The translations under genes were made by a program, and so were the position numbers. 64,000 bases of DNA from Ancylomarina subtilis (GTDB lineage: Bacteria > Bacteroidota > Bacteroidia > Bacteroidales > Marinifilaceae), in assembly GCF_004217115.1 (NCBI RefSeq), contig NZ_SHKN01000001.1:1925781-1989780 (forward strand), read 5' to 3'. Positions 45,373-53,403 of this stretch are shown piece by piece (positions within the stretch are counted from its first letter, which is position 1; each line of letters begins with the position of its first letter). The notes under the pieces are model-generated. The model made no database searches, was not told the DNA's origin, and worked only from the letters and a program-made list of their open reading frames with translations.

Positions 45373-46431
45373 ATGAAGACACGTATTAAAATGACCCTAT
45401 TAGCTATTCTCAGCATAGGATTAAGTCTACATGCCAAAGCAGATATAAAGACAAAAAATATAACAAAAACCTACACTGCCAGCTCGAATTTAAAAATTGA
45501 CACACGTTATAGCCGTGTTGAATTCAAGGCTTGGGAGAAAGATGAGATTAAGTTCGATATTGAAATTTCTGCTGAAAGCAATAAGGCTGAAAAGGCTCAA
45601 ACCATGCTTGATAATATCACTATTGACATGACTGAAGGTGATGACTTAATTATTGCTAAAACAGTATTCGGTGATTTTTTCAGTCTTAAAAAATTGAGCA
45701 ATTCGATTTTCAACAAGGGTAAAATAAAAGTAGATTACACCATCTACCTTCCGGCTAGCACGCAACTCGATTTGGTTTTGAAAGACTCTCGCACCTACAT
45801 TTCAAATCATTCCGGGAATATTAAACTTGATTTAGCTTACACTGAATTCACAGCTGAAAACCTATCGGGTAAAAACAACTTCGATTTAAAGTCGAATAGC
45901 TTCCTTAAAATTGGTAAAATCAACCAAGCTGAAGTTAATATTGCAGGTTCTGAAATTAATATTGAAGAAGCTAATAAAATCAGTGGTGAAAGCCGTGACT
46001 CTGAATACAAGCTGGGGCGTATTGATAATTTGAATATTAAATCGGCTCGCGATAAATTCGATATCAAAGACATTGAAGCCCTTTATGGTTCTTCCAGTCT
46101 TTCAAAATTTGACATCAGCCATTTAGGCAGCGAAGTTGATTATGATATTAGCTTTGGTCATCTGTATATTTTCAATGTTGATTATCTATTCTCTTTTGTG
46201 AAACTCGATTCAAAATTCGGAAACCTGGGCTTAAGCTTCAGTGATAAGGCCAACTTCGACTTTGAGATCAACCATCGTGCGGTAAAATTTGATAAGACCA
46301 ATGCTTTCGATTTGGAATCCAACAAAACAATGGATGGCAAAAAAGCGATATCGAAGGGTAAATTTGGTTCAAAAAAGGCTATCTCAAAGGTTAATATCAG
46401 AGCAAACAACTGTAAGTTGAAATTGGAATAA
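45373..46431 (+). CDS. DUF4097-like putative exported adhesin-type protein
   Basis: 352 residues. Signal peptide about 1-23 (LSLHAKA). The rest is a repetitive beta-rich protein with many short Asn/Asp/Ser-rich strands (LDLVLKDSRTYISNHSGNIK in part, 'SGKNNFDLKSNSFLKIGKI'), resembling the right-handed beta-helix head domain of DUF4097 proteins. The N-terminal strand module 'TYTASSNLKIDTRYSRVEFKAW' is typical. Such proteins are periplasmic or surface-exposed with unknown role. It shares a bidirectional terminator with the convergent oxidoreductase gene. Confidence 0.75.
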   Translation: MKTRIKMTLLAILSIGLSLHAKADIKTKNITKTYTASSNLKIDTRYSRVEFKAWEKDEIKFDIEISAESNKAEKAQTMLDNITIDMTEGDDLIIAKTVFGDFFSLKKLSNSIFNKGKIKVDYTIYLPASTQLDLVLKDSRTYISNHSGNIKLDLAYTEFTAENLSGKNNFDLKSNSFLKIGKINQAEVNIAGSEINIEEANKISGESRDSEYKLGRIDNLNIKSARDKFDIKDIEALYGSSSLSKFDISHLGSEVDYDISFGHLYIFNVDYLFSFVKLDSKFGNLGLSFSDKANFDFEINHRAVKFDKTNAFDLESNKTMDGKKAISKGKFGSKKAISKVNIRANNCKLKLE

Positions 46432-46451
46432 AAATGCTTATTCGAAATATA

Positions 46452-46485
46452 AAAGAGCCTGTGTATTGATCTACACAGGCTCTTT
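46452..46485. terminator. Bidirectional terminator
   Basis: The perfect 14-bp stem AAAGAGCCTGTGTA / TACACAGGCTCTTT has a 6-nt loop and A/T-rich flanks on both sides, between two convergent genes. Confidence 0.9.
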
Positions 46486-46503
46486 GCTTTTAATTCGTTT
46501 ATA

Positions 46504-47907
46504 CTAGTCGTTAAATTTCTTCAGAAACTCACGGGCAATCACAACGCCATTGACAGATGCTTGCATCAGACCACGAGTAATCCCTGGTCCATCGCCTCCT
46601 AAATAAAGATTCTTAACAGACAGAGACTGAAAGTCATTACCAACTTTAGCCACATTACAGTAGAATTTCACCTCAACACCATAAAGTAGGGTTTCGTCAG
46701 AAGCCAAACCGGGTGTCACCTTATCCAGAGCCATTATCATCTCACGAATATCCTTGAGTATACGGTGAGGTAAAACCAAGCTTAAATCACCAGGAACAGC
46801 ATCTTTAAGCGTTGGAATTATATTATTCCGATACAAGCGCTCCTTAGTGGTTCTTCTACCACGCATAAAGTCGCCAAAACGTTGCACCAAAATTTGATTC
46901 TTTGTTAGCATGTTTGCCAAACGGGCAATGTGTTTACCATATTCAATGGGCTCATTAAAAGGCTCTGTAAACTTTTGAGAAACCAATAAAGCAAAATTGG
47001 TATTATCACTTTTCAGATCTTTAAAGCTATGACCATTTACAACGGCTAAATTATTCTCGTAATATTCTGATGATACGAATCCTCCGGGATTGGAACAAAA
47101 GGTTCGAACTTTATCATCAAATGTCTTGGTGTAGTGAATCAGCTTAGCTTCGTAGAAATTATCATTTATTTCTTGCATAATTTCATTCCGACACTCAACT
47201 CGAACCCCTATATCAACAACCCCAACTTCAGTCGAAATTTTTTCTTGTTCACATTTCTGCATCAACCAATCAGCACCTTCTCGTCCAACAGAAACCATAA
47301 CCTGATCGGCAAAATAGTCACCACTCCCATTACGAACACCTTTAATCACCCCATCTTCGATAATCAGGTCGTTTACCGCAGAATTAAATTGCACTTCAAC
47401 GCCTTCACCTGTAAGATAATCGTAAAGCTTACTGTACAAGGCCTGGGCTTTTTCTGTTCCCAAATGTCGAACCGGACAATGAACCAACTTTAAATTGGCC
47501 TCAATTGCTTTTCGTCTAATAGCTTGCATTTCAGGGCTAAACTCCTCGCCATGAATATCACTATCAGCTCCAAATTCCAAATAGACCTCATCGGTATATT
47601 TAATAAGTTCTATCGATTTTTCTACGCCCAGATATTTGGGCAAAGTCCCTCCAACTTCGTGCGACAAGGAAAGTTTCCCATCCGAAAAGGCACCGGCTCC
47701 AGCCCAACCTGTTGTGATACTACAAGGCTTGCAGTGCGTACAGGTTCCCCCATTAAAATGCTTAGGACATTTCCGATTGGTAATTCCTCTACCCTTCTCA
47801 AGCATTAGAATATTCAGTTTCTTACCTGATTTTACCAGTTCGTAGGCACAGAAAATACCAGCTGGCCCAGCTCCAACAATAATTACATCGTACTTTTTTG
47901 TCATCAT
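46504..47907 (-). CDS. NAD(P)/FAD-dependent oxidoreductase (COG2509-type dehydrogenase)
   Basis: 467 residues. The N-terminal FAD-binding Rossmann motif is VIIVGAGPAGIFCAYEL at about 8-24, followed by a Cys-rich segment (KCPKHFNGGTCTHCKPCSI, about 45-63) and GWAGAGAFSDGKLSLS, the signature of this family. A second nucleotide-binding element is near the C-terminus: LYLGGDGPGITRGLMQAS. The clustered cysteines could hold a metal or an Fe-S centre, but that is not established. Cytoplasmic; electron partner and substrate unknown. Confidence 0.88.
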   Translation of the reverse strand: MMTKKYDVIIVGAGPAGIFCAYELVKSGKKLNILMLEKGRGITNRKCPKHFNGGTCTHCKPCSITTGWAGAGAFSDGKLSLSHEVGGTLPKYLGVEKSIELIKYTDEVYLEFGADSDIHGEEFSPEMQAIRRKAIEANLKLVHCPVRHLGTEKAQALYSKLYDYLTGEGVEVQFNSAVNDLIIEDGVIKGVRNGSGDYFADQVMVSVGREGADWLMQKCEQEKISTEVGVVDIGVRVECRNEIMQEINDNFYEAKLIHYTKTFDDKVRTFCSNPGGFVSSEYYENNLAVVNGHSFKDLKSDNTNFALLVSQKFTEPFNEPIEYGKHIARLANMLTKNQILVQRFGDFMRGRRTTKERLYRNNIIPTLKDAVPGDLSLVLPHRILKDIREMIMALDKVTPGLASDETLLYGVEVKFYCNVAKVGNDFQSLSVKNLYLGGDGPGITRGLMQASVNGVVIAREFLKKFND

Positions 47908-48092
47908 TATTAATTAAAAAATTAAACATAGATGAGATTTGGGATGAATGCATCGCTTGACTCTTCTTTTAAGCGGTTCGCTAATAAGCAAACCCCTAAA
48001 GATAGAAAATTATTAACCTCAAAATCGGAATATCACCTTTTGAAAGTTTAATTGAACCGACTCTAAATAAAGATTAATATCGTGTTAAAAAA

Positions 48093-48119
48093 AAGGCTGC
48101 CCTCAATGAGGACAGCCTT
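48093..48119 (-). terminator. Terminator of the S41 protease gene
   Basis: The stem AAGGCTGcCCTC / GAGGaCAGCCTT with a 3-nt loop is followed on the minus strand by eight T. Confidence 0.85.
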
Positions 48120-48142
48120 ATATATCGAAGAATAGAATTAAA

Positions 48143-51100
48143 CTACTCTACTGTTTTCAATAAATCTTCAATAGCACCTTCAAGTTGCTGATCAATGCCT
48201 TTATCAATCTTACCAGGCATATTTTTGATGATGATTTCAGGAATAGTCTGATTGTTCTCCATCCATTCGCCTTTCTTATTTTTAGCACTTACTGGAACAG
48301 ATCCCCACAGTACATTTCCATTTTGCAACATTTCCCAGCCTGCAAAACTACAAGTACCAGGAACTGGCATACCAATCATCTTTCCAATTCCCAAATCCTG
48401 ATAACCACAGGCAAAACAAGAACCATCGCTATACTGTGCTTCACCAACCAATGCAACACTTGGCTTAGTCCAACGGTAACTAGGTTCGAAACCTAATACT
48501 CTATCTTCAACGGCGTAATCGATAAAACGCACTCCGGTTAAGAACATCGAAAGATCCCCAACAAGGTCACCTCCGCCATTAAAACGCGTATCAACAATCA
48601 ATCCTTTTTTATCGAAATATTTCCCCATAGCCTTATCGTATGTATCACGATATTTGCCATCGTTCATACCAGGAAGGTGGACATAGCCTAATTGACCATT
48701 ACTCAATTTTTCAACATCAGCTTCGTTTTGTTTCACCCAACGCTCATACAACAAATTACCTTCGGCTCTCAGAGAAATAGGTTTCATTGTTATGTCCTGA
48801 TATTTTTTAGTTGCAGGATCGTAAACATGTAGGAGGGTTAATTGTCCGGCTTTTCTATTCAAATATTTCGCAAAATCAACATTGCCATCTATACTCACAC
48901 CATCGATATGCTGGATAATCATACCGGGTTTAATATTGATATGCTCCTTATCAAGAGGTCCGTTCTTAATAATCTCTGTGATTTTTAGTCCTTGCCCCTT
49001 ATAGCCGTAATCAATAAAAATTCCCAGAGAAGCTGTTTTATCTCCACCGCTCATACTTCCATAATAACGAGCACCACAGTGAGAAACATTCAGTTCACCA
49101 AGCATTTCAGATAACAACTCGGTAAATTCAAAATCATTTCCAACAGATCCCAATTTAGCTTGATAATTGACTCTAAGAGCATCCCAATCGATACCATGGT
49201 AATCTGATATATAAAACATTGATTTCACCCTCTTCCAAACATGATTAAACATGTTCTGACGCTCGGCAGCTAAATCCAAAAGCATTTCGCTACTAGTGGG
49301 AATTGATTTTTTCTCTTTTGATTTAACATCAATTGTTGAAATATGACCATCTGACAATAAGAAAAGTTTTTTCATCTCCTTATCCCACTGCAAACTACCC
49401 GAACGTGCACCCAGAGACATTAACATCTTAGTCTCTTTTGTACGCAATTTTGTTGTCCAAAGGTTATAGCCCTTTTCAAATTTAGCAAGGTAATACAAAT
49501 CTTCTCCATCTTTAGACAGAACCGCATCACCCAATTTAGACGAATGAATTGTCAATCTCTCTTTTCTGTCCTGAAGACCTTCCCAATCGAATTTTAGATC
49601 TTTGACTTTAGGCTCTTCTTTCTTATCCTCTTTTTTGCCCTTTTTCTTCTTGTCTTTTTTATCCGAGTTTTTCTTCTCCTTCTCTTCTTTGTCCTTCTTC
49701 TCTTTATCGTTAATTTCCTTCCAAAGCTTGTACTCATCTTTGCTCATATGGAATTTATCCCAAGCATCATTCGTTAAGAAAAGCGTATAAACATCCATTT
49801 GCTTCGCTCCGGAATTAGCCTGAGAACGAAGTCCATTTCTGTTACTAAACCATAGAATTTGTTTCCCTTCATTTACCCAGATTGGAGCGTAATCACCATA
49901 ACCACTTTGTGTCAGATTAATCATCTCCTTTGAACCATCAACAGCTAATAATACGGCCTCATCATTCGCCATAGTTGGCGAGTAAGAAACCAATAACCAT
50001 TTACTATCCGGACTCCATTGGAAATACTGATCACCATCGTCCATATAATATAATTCATTAGGGGTCATCAAAGTTCGGCTCTTTTTCTTTTCCAAATTAT
50101 AGATTCGAAGCGTTTTCTTATCCTGAATAAATGCAATCTCTTTTCCATCAGGAGAATATTTTCCCTGATAGTTTTCATGATCATTAACAACAACTTTTTC
50201 CTCTTTCAATAGGGTTGAAGCAAAGAAATAAGGCTCTTTTTCGTTCACTCGTTTGGTTTGATAAATACCCCACTTCGCATCGCGCTCACTTGAGTACATA
50301 ATAGCTTTCCCGTCAGGTGAAAAACTCACAAATCGCTCTTGAGCAGGCGTATTGGTAATTCGTTTTGTCATTTTTGACTCAACAGAAGAAACAAAAACCT
50401 CACCTCTCACAATATAAGCGACTTCTTTTCCATTAGGCGAAATTACCATCTCCTTAATATTACCTGAAATGGGTAATACTTTCATATTGTTGTGACGAGA
50501 CTCTGAACGAACCTCAACCTTAACCAATTTAGCCTCTTGATTTTCAGCCTTTGTATACAAATCCCCATTGTGCGTATAACAAAGCGTTCCATTATTCGCC
50601 ATGCTTAAATAACGCACAGGGTGCATCTTGAAAGCCGTAATTTGTTCTTTGATTGATGGATCCTCAATATTCAATTTATGAACGTTGAAACAGCCACTTT
50701 CTTCACTAAGATAATAAAGGCTTTTCTCGTCTGTTGAATAGATGGGATTACGATCTTCTCCTTCGAATGTTGTAATTTGTGAGTGCGTATCGGTTACCAC
50801 ATCATATTTCCAAATATCTCGGGTAATTGCTGATTTATGGTGCTTACGAAAATAATCCTCACCACCTTTTTTATCGATATATACCATTTCTCTACCATCC
50901 TTACGAACCTGAACCTCTTCAGCTGGAATCGTAAAGACTTGCTCCACACGACCACCTTCAGCAGCCACTTGGTAAAGCTCAGGCTGTGAACCCGTATTAT
51001 ACTGGCGATGCTCTTTTGTATCCAGACGTTGTCCACCAAAAATCACTTTTTTATCATCAGCAGTAAACGTAAACGGAGATTCATCTCTTGAATGATAAGT

Positions 51101-51409
51101 TAATCGAGTTGGTTCTCCACCTTTTACATCGATAACAAAAACATCCATATTGCCGTAGCGTTCCGAAGCAAAAGCTATTTTGGTTCCCGCATGGTTCCAG
51201 ACAGGCATATAATCATGAGCTTCATGAAAAGTCAAATTTCTAGCTTGTCCCCCTTCTGATGAAATCAGATAAATGTCACCTTTATAAGTAAAGGCTATTT
51301 GATCTCCATTAGGAGAAATTGCAGCATGACGTATCCACTGCTCACTTGGTTCGGCAAACAATATTGTAGCCGACAGAAGGCACAACATTAAACCCCAAAT
51401 TTTCTTCAT
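48143..51409 (-). CDS. Tricorn-like S41 family serine peptidase
   Basis: 1088 residues. Signal peptide 1-19 (ATILFAEP). Two beta-propeller blocks of PD40/WD40-like repeats span about 25-550 and about 610-720 ('RHAAISPNGDQIAFTYKGD', 'FSPDGKAIMYSS', 'YSPDGKEIAFIQD'). A strongly charged Lys/Glu linker lies at about 555-602. A helical C1-like domain is followed by a PDZ domain at about 797-850 and an S41 catalytic core with DTRFNGGGDLVGDL and the nucleophile region YSDGSCFACG near residue 990. Tricorn-type proteases degrade peptides; this one is exported to the periplasm or beyond. Monocistronic. Confidence 0.92.
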   Translation of the reverse strand: MKKIWGLMLCLLSATILFAEPSEQWIRHAAISPNGDQIAFTYKGDIYLISSEGGQARNLTFHEAHDYMPVWNHAGTKIAFASERYGNMDVFVIDVKGGEPTRLTYHSRDESPFTFTADDKKVIFGGQRLDTKEHRQYNTGSQPELYQVAAEGGRVEQVFTIPAEEVQVRKDGREMVYIDKKGGEDYFRKHHKSAITRDIWKYDVVTDTHSQITTFEGEDRNPIYSTDEKSLYYLSEESGCFNVHKLNIEDPSIKEQITAFKMHPVRYLSMANNGTLCYTHNGDLYTKAENQEAKLVKVEVRSESRHNNMKVLPISGNIKEMVISPNGKEVAYIVRGEVFVSSVESKMTKRITNTPAQERFVSFSPDGKAIMYSSERDAKWGIYQTKRVNEKEPYFFASTLLKEEKVVVNDHENYQGKYSPDGKEIAFIQDKKTLRIYNLEKKKSRTLMTPNELYYMDDGDQYFQWSPDSKWLLVSYSPTMANDEAVLLAVDGSKEMINLTQSGYGDYAPIWVNEGKQILWFSNRNGLRSQANSGAKQMDVYTLFLTNDAWDKFHMSKDEYKLWKEINDKEKKDKEEKEKKNSDKKDKKKKGKKEDKKEEPKVKDLKFDWEGLQDRKERLTIHSSKLGDAVLSKDGEDLYYLAKFEKGYNLWTTKLRTKETKMLMSLGARSGSLQWDKEMKKLFLLSDGHISTIDVKSKEKKSIPTSSEMLLDLAAERQNMFNHVWKRVKSMFYISDYHGIDWDALRVNYQAKLGSVGNDFEFTELLSEMLGELNVSHCGARYYGSMSGGDKTASLGIFIDYGYKGQGLKITEIIKNGPLDKEHINIKPGMIIQHIDGVSIDGNVDFAKYLNRKAGQLTLLHVYDPATKKYQDITMKPISLRAEGNLLYERWVKQNEADVEKLSNGQLGYVHLPGMNDGKYRDTYDKAMGKYFDKKGLIVDTRFNGGGDLVGDLSMFLTGVRFIDYAVEDRVLGFEPSYRWTKPSVALVGEAQYSDGSCFACGYQDLGIGKMIGMPVPGTCSFAGWEMLQNGNVLWGSVPVSAKNKKGEWMENNQTIPEIIIKNMPGKIDKGIDQQLEGAIEDLLKTVE

Positions 51410-51624
51410 TTCAAACTATTTTTTTGTTAGTAGGTCTGAGTAATAAGAGTATCGTTAAACTCTAATACACATTTTGTCATTTATATTTAAGAATCCAAAA
51501 TTAAAGAAAGTTATGCTGAAAAAGCATTTATAAAAGATAAATTAGTTTATCCACACCATAGAAAGGATAAACACAATTTTGCCAAAGATATTATATCAAA
51601 AAACACGGATTACTTGATATAAAA

Positions 51625-51655
51625 ACGCCTCTTAAGTTTAAAACTTAAGAGGCGT
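51625..51655 (-). terminator. Terminator of the sigma/anti-sigma/Spy-like operon
   Basis: A nearly perfect palindrome with arms ACGCCTCTTAAGT and ACTTAAGAGGCGT is followed on the minus strand by TTTTTATAT. Confidence 0.9.
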
Positions 51656-51677
51656 AGTTATAATATTTCTTTGCCAC

Positions 51678-52157
51678 CTATCTTCGGTTTCCATTCCCAT
51701 GTCCCTGACCATGACCTTTTAATTTACGAATCAACATCCCTTGAAATTGTCTCTCGGCCAAATGCAGATCAAGAATTTGCTTTGCAGTGATCACTTTTTT
51801 GAACTTATAATGGTACTCCCGTTCCATTTTAGCTTCTTCTACTTTAAGATCTGCTATCCTGTCACTTATCCGACTAAGCTCACTTTCGGAAAGGTTAAGC
51901 GAATCTTTTTTTAAACTTTTAAAAAGCTGTCTGAACTCATCATGAATTGCCTGATTCTTTTTTTGCATCTCATTATATAAGGGCCAAAACTGCTGAGCAT
52001 CTTTAGGACTGAGATCAAGCTTTTGCGTGATATAGGAAATCTTTTGAGCCTCGAACTTGGCTCTCATTTCGGGTGAAATATTTCTTTTGTGACCTTGTGC
52101 CACAACTAAAGAAGTATATAAAAGTAGTATGGATAGAAAACTTATGAATTTGCTCAT
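51678..52157 (-). CDS. Spy/CpxP-like periplasmic stress protein
   Basis: 159 residues. Signal peptide 1-20 (SLVVAQG). The mature protein is highly helical and charged, with 'YITQKLDLSPKDAQQFWPLY' followed by a second LTxxQ-like stretch later (KVITAKQILDLHLAERQF), a pattern like that of Spy/CpxP-type folding helpers in Bacteroidota. C-terminus is Gly/His/Lys-rich (KGHGQGHGNGNRR), which could bind metal. It is the third gene of an ECF sigma/anti-sigma module, so envelope-stress sensing or chaperoning is likely but not shown. Confidence 0.75.
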   Translation of the reverse strand: MSKFISFLSILLLYTSLVVAQGHKRNISPEMRAKFEAQKISYITQKLDLSPKDAQQFWPLYNEMQKKNQAIHDEFRQLFKSLKKDSLNLSESELSRISDRIADLKVEEAKMEREYHYKFKKVITAKQILDLHLAERQFQGMLIRKLKGHGQGHGNGNRR

Positions 52158-52179
52158 GATTAATCGTATTACTTTAAAC

Positions 52180-52575
52180 CTATAAATTTGCTAACAAAAC
52201 ATCCGTATCAATATCATTTTCTGACAAATAATCTATGATATCTTCAGAACTAACCTCGGTTAAATCATCAAAGAAAATGACATCTTTTTCAGGACTTGTA
52301 GAATCAATAGATTCAGTTGTTTGTGATATACCACCATTAGTTGATGAAATTTTATATTCTGGTGAGATTGATACCGATAAAATAAGACGAGCAGCAATCA
52401 CTAATGTCAGAATGCTGGCAGCCATCCACATATAGGGCTTAAGCTGAATCATTAAAGATCTCTTCTCTGGTTCATCCTTAAATAAGCCTTCCTCCTTTTT
52501 AATTTTGTCCTTGATCTGTTCTCCTAAATTATCGAAATAATTCTCAGGAACTTTATATGGATTCTCTTTTTTCAT
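52180..52575 (-). CDS. Putative membrane anti-sigma factor
   Basis: 131 residues. A cytoplasmic N-terminus (NPYKVPENYFDNLGEQIKDK in part) resembles short Bacteroidota anti-sigma proteins. One membrane segment lies at about 49-70 (PYMWMAASILTLVIAARLIL). An acidic, Ser-rich periplasmic tail (about 72-131) ends DIDTDVLLANL. The position between an ECF sigma gene and a Spy-like gene supports the role. No zinc-binding HxxxCxxC motif of the ZAS class is visible. Confidence 0.7.
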   Translation of the reverse strand: MKKENPYKVPENYFDNLGEQIKDKIKKEEGLFKDEPEKRSLMIQLKPYMWMAASILTLVIAARLILSVSISPEYKISSTNGGISQTTESIDSTSPEKDVIFFDDLTEVSSEDIIDYLSENDIDTDVLLANL

Positions 52576-52651
52576 AATTGCTCAATTTATTTTCAATTCT
52601 GTAAATCGAAATACAACACCTATTGGACTGGTTTTTAACACAATGGTTTAA

Positions 52652-53209
52652 TCAAACTTCTCTGGAAATCAAAAAAACCTCAATTTTCTTAACCGCATGA
52701 TGGTATGAGGCTTTAAGCGCGCCCACTGAAGTTTGAAGAATAGCTGAAATTTCATCGTATTTCATCTCATCAAAATATTTCATATTAAAAACCAATCGTT
52801 GCTTTTCAGGCAACTGAATAATGGCTTTTTGTAATTCTATCTGAGCGTTATCCCCATCAAAATAGGGGTCACTCTCCAAATTAGCCAATAGCAATTCCTC
52901 AACATCACCATTTGCCGATCCGAAATTCTTACGCTGTTTTTCTTTAAGAAAACTTAAAGATTCATTGGTTGCAATACGATACATCCATGTGAAAAGCTGA
53001 GAATGAGAATGAAAATTCCCCAACCCTTTCCATATCTTCACAAAGGTATTCTGCAAAACATCGTCGGTGTCATCGTGGGAAATTACAATTTTTCGAATTT
53101 GCCAATACAAACGTTCCTGATATTTCTTAAGCAAAAGTCCAAAAGCCTCCTCTTTACTTGTTTCATCACGAAACAACTCTAATATTTCATCGTCTGACTT
53201 GGATACCAT
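52652..53209 (-). CDS. RNA polymerase ECF sigma-70 factor (RpoE-like)
   Basis: 185 residues from the ATG at 53209 (MVSKSDDEIL); the longer frame uses TTG at 53236. Region 2 contains LLKKYQERLYWQIRKIV, DVLQNTFVKIWKGL and FTWMYRIATNESLSFLKEK; region 4 contains LPEKQRLVFNMKYFDEMKYDEI and the recognition helix TSVGALKASYHHAVKKI. It heads a three-gene module with the membrane protein and the Spy-like protein, and probably controls it. Its upstream DNA lacks the AAC-N16-CGTC motif of the FecI-like system, so it likely has another target sequence. Confidence 0.92.
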   Translation of the reverse strand: MVSKSDDEILELFRDETSKEEAFGLLLKKYQERLYWQIRKIVISHDDTDDVLQNTFVKIWKGLGNFHSHSQLFTWMYRIATNESLSFLKEKQRKNFGSANGDVEELLLANLESDPYFDGDNAQIELQKAIIQLPEKQRLVFNMKYFDEMKYDEISAILQTSVGALKASYHHAVKKIEVFLISREV

Positions 53210-53352
53210 TAATTTTAACTTTAAAATATGCCACAAATCTTGGCTCTCTCCTCATATGAGGAATAATCCTTTGACATCACAATTCCCAATTGGTTTAATG
53301 TCAATTTTATTTTTGTAAAATTAATCAATTAAATAAAGTAGAGCACAAAAAA

Positions 53353-53376
53353 ATCCGAAGCCTTTCGACTTCGGAT
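53353..53376 (-). terminator. Terminator of transketolase
   Basis: The perfect stem ATCCGAAG / CTTCGGAT with an 8-nt loop is followed on the minus strand by seven T. Confidence 0.85.
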
Positions 53377-53403
53377 CTTTAATTTATTATGCTATTGAGA
53401 ACC

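Noticed and set aside
49602-49790. Plus-strand 62-residue frame rich in Ser/Phe
   Set aside because: It is the mirror of the Lys/Glu-rich linker in the protease on the other strand.
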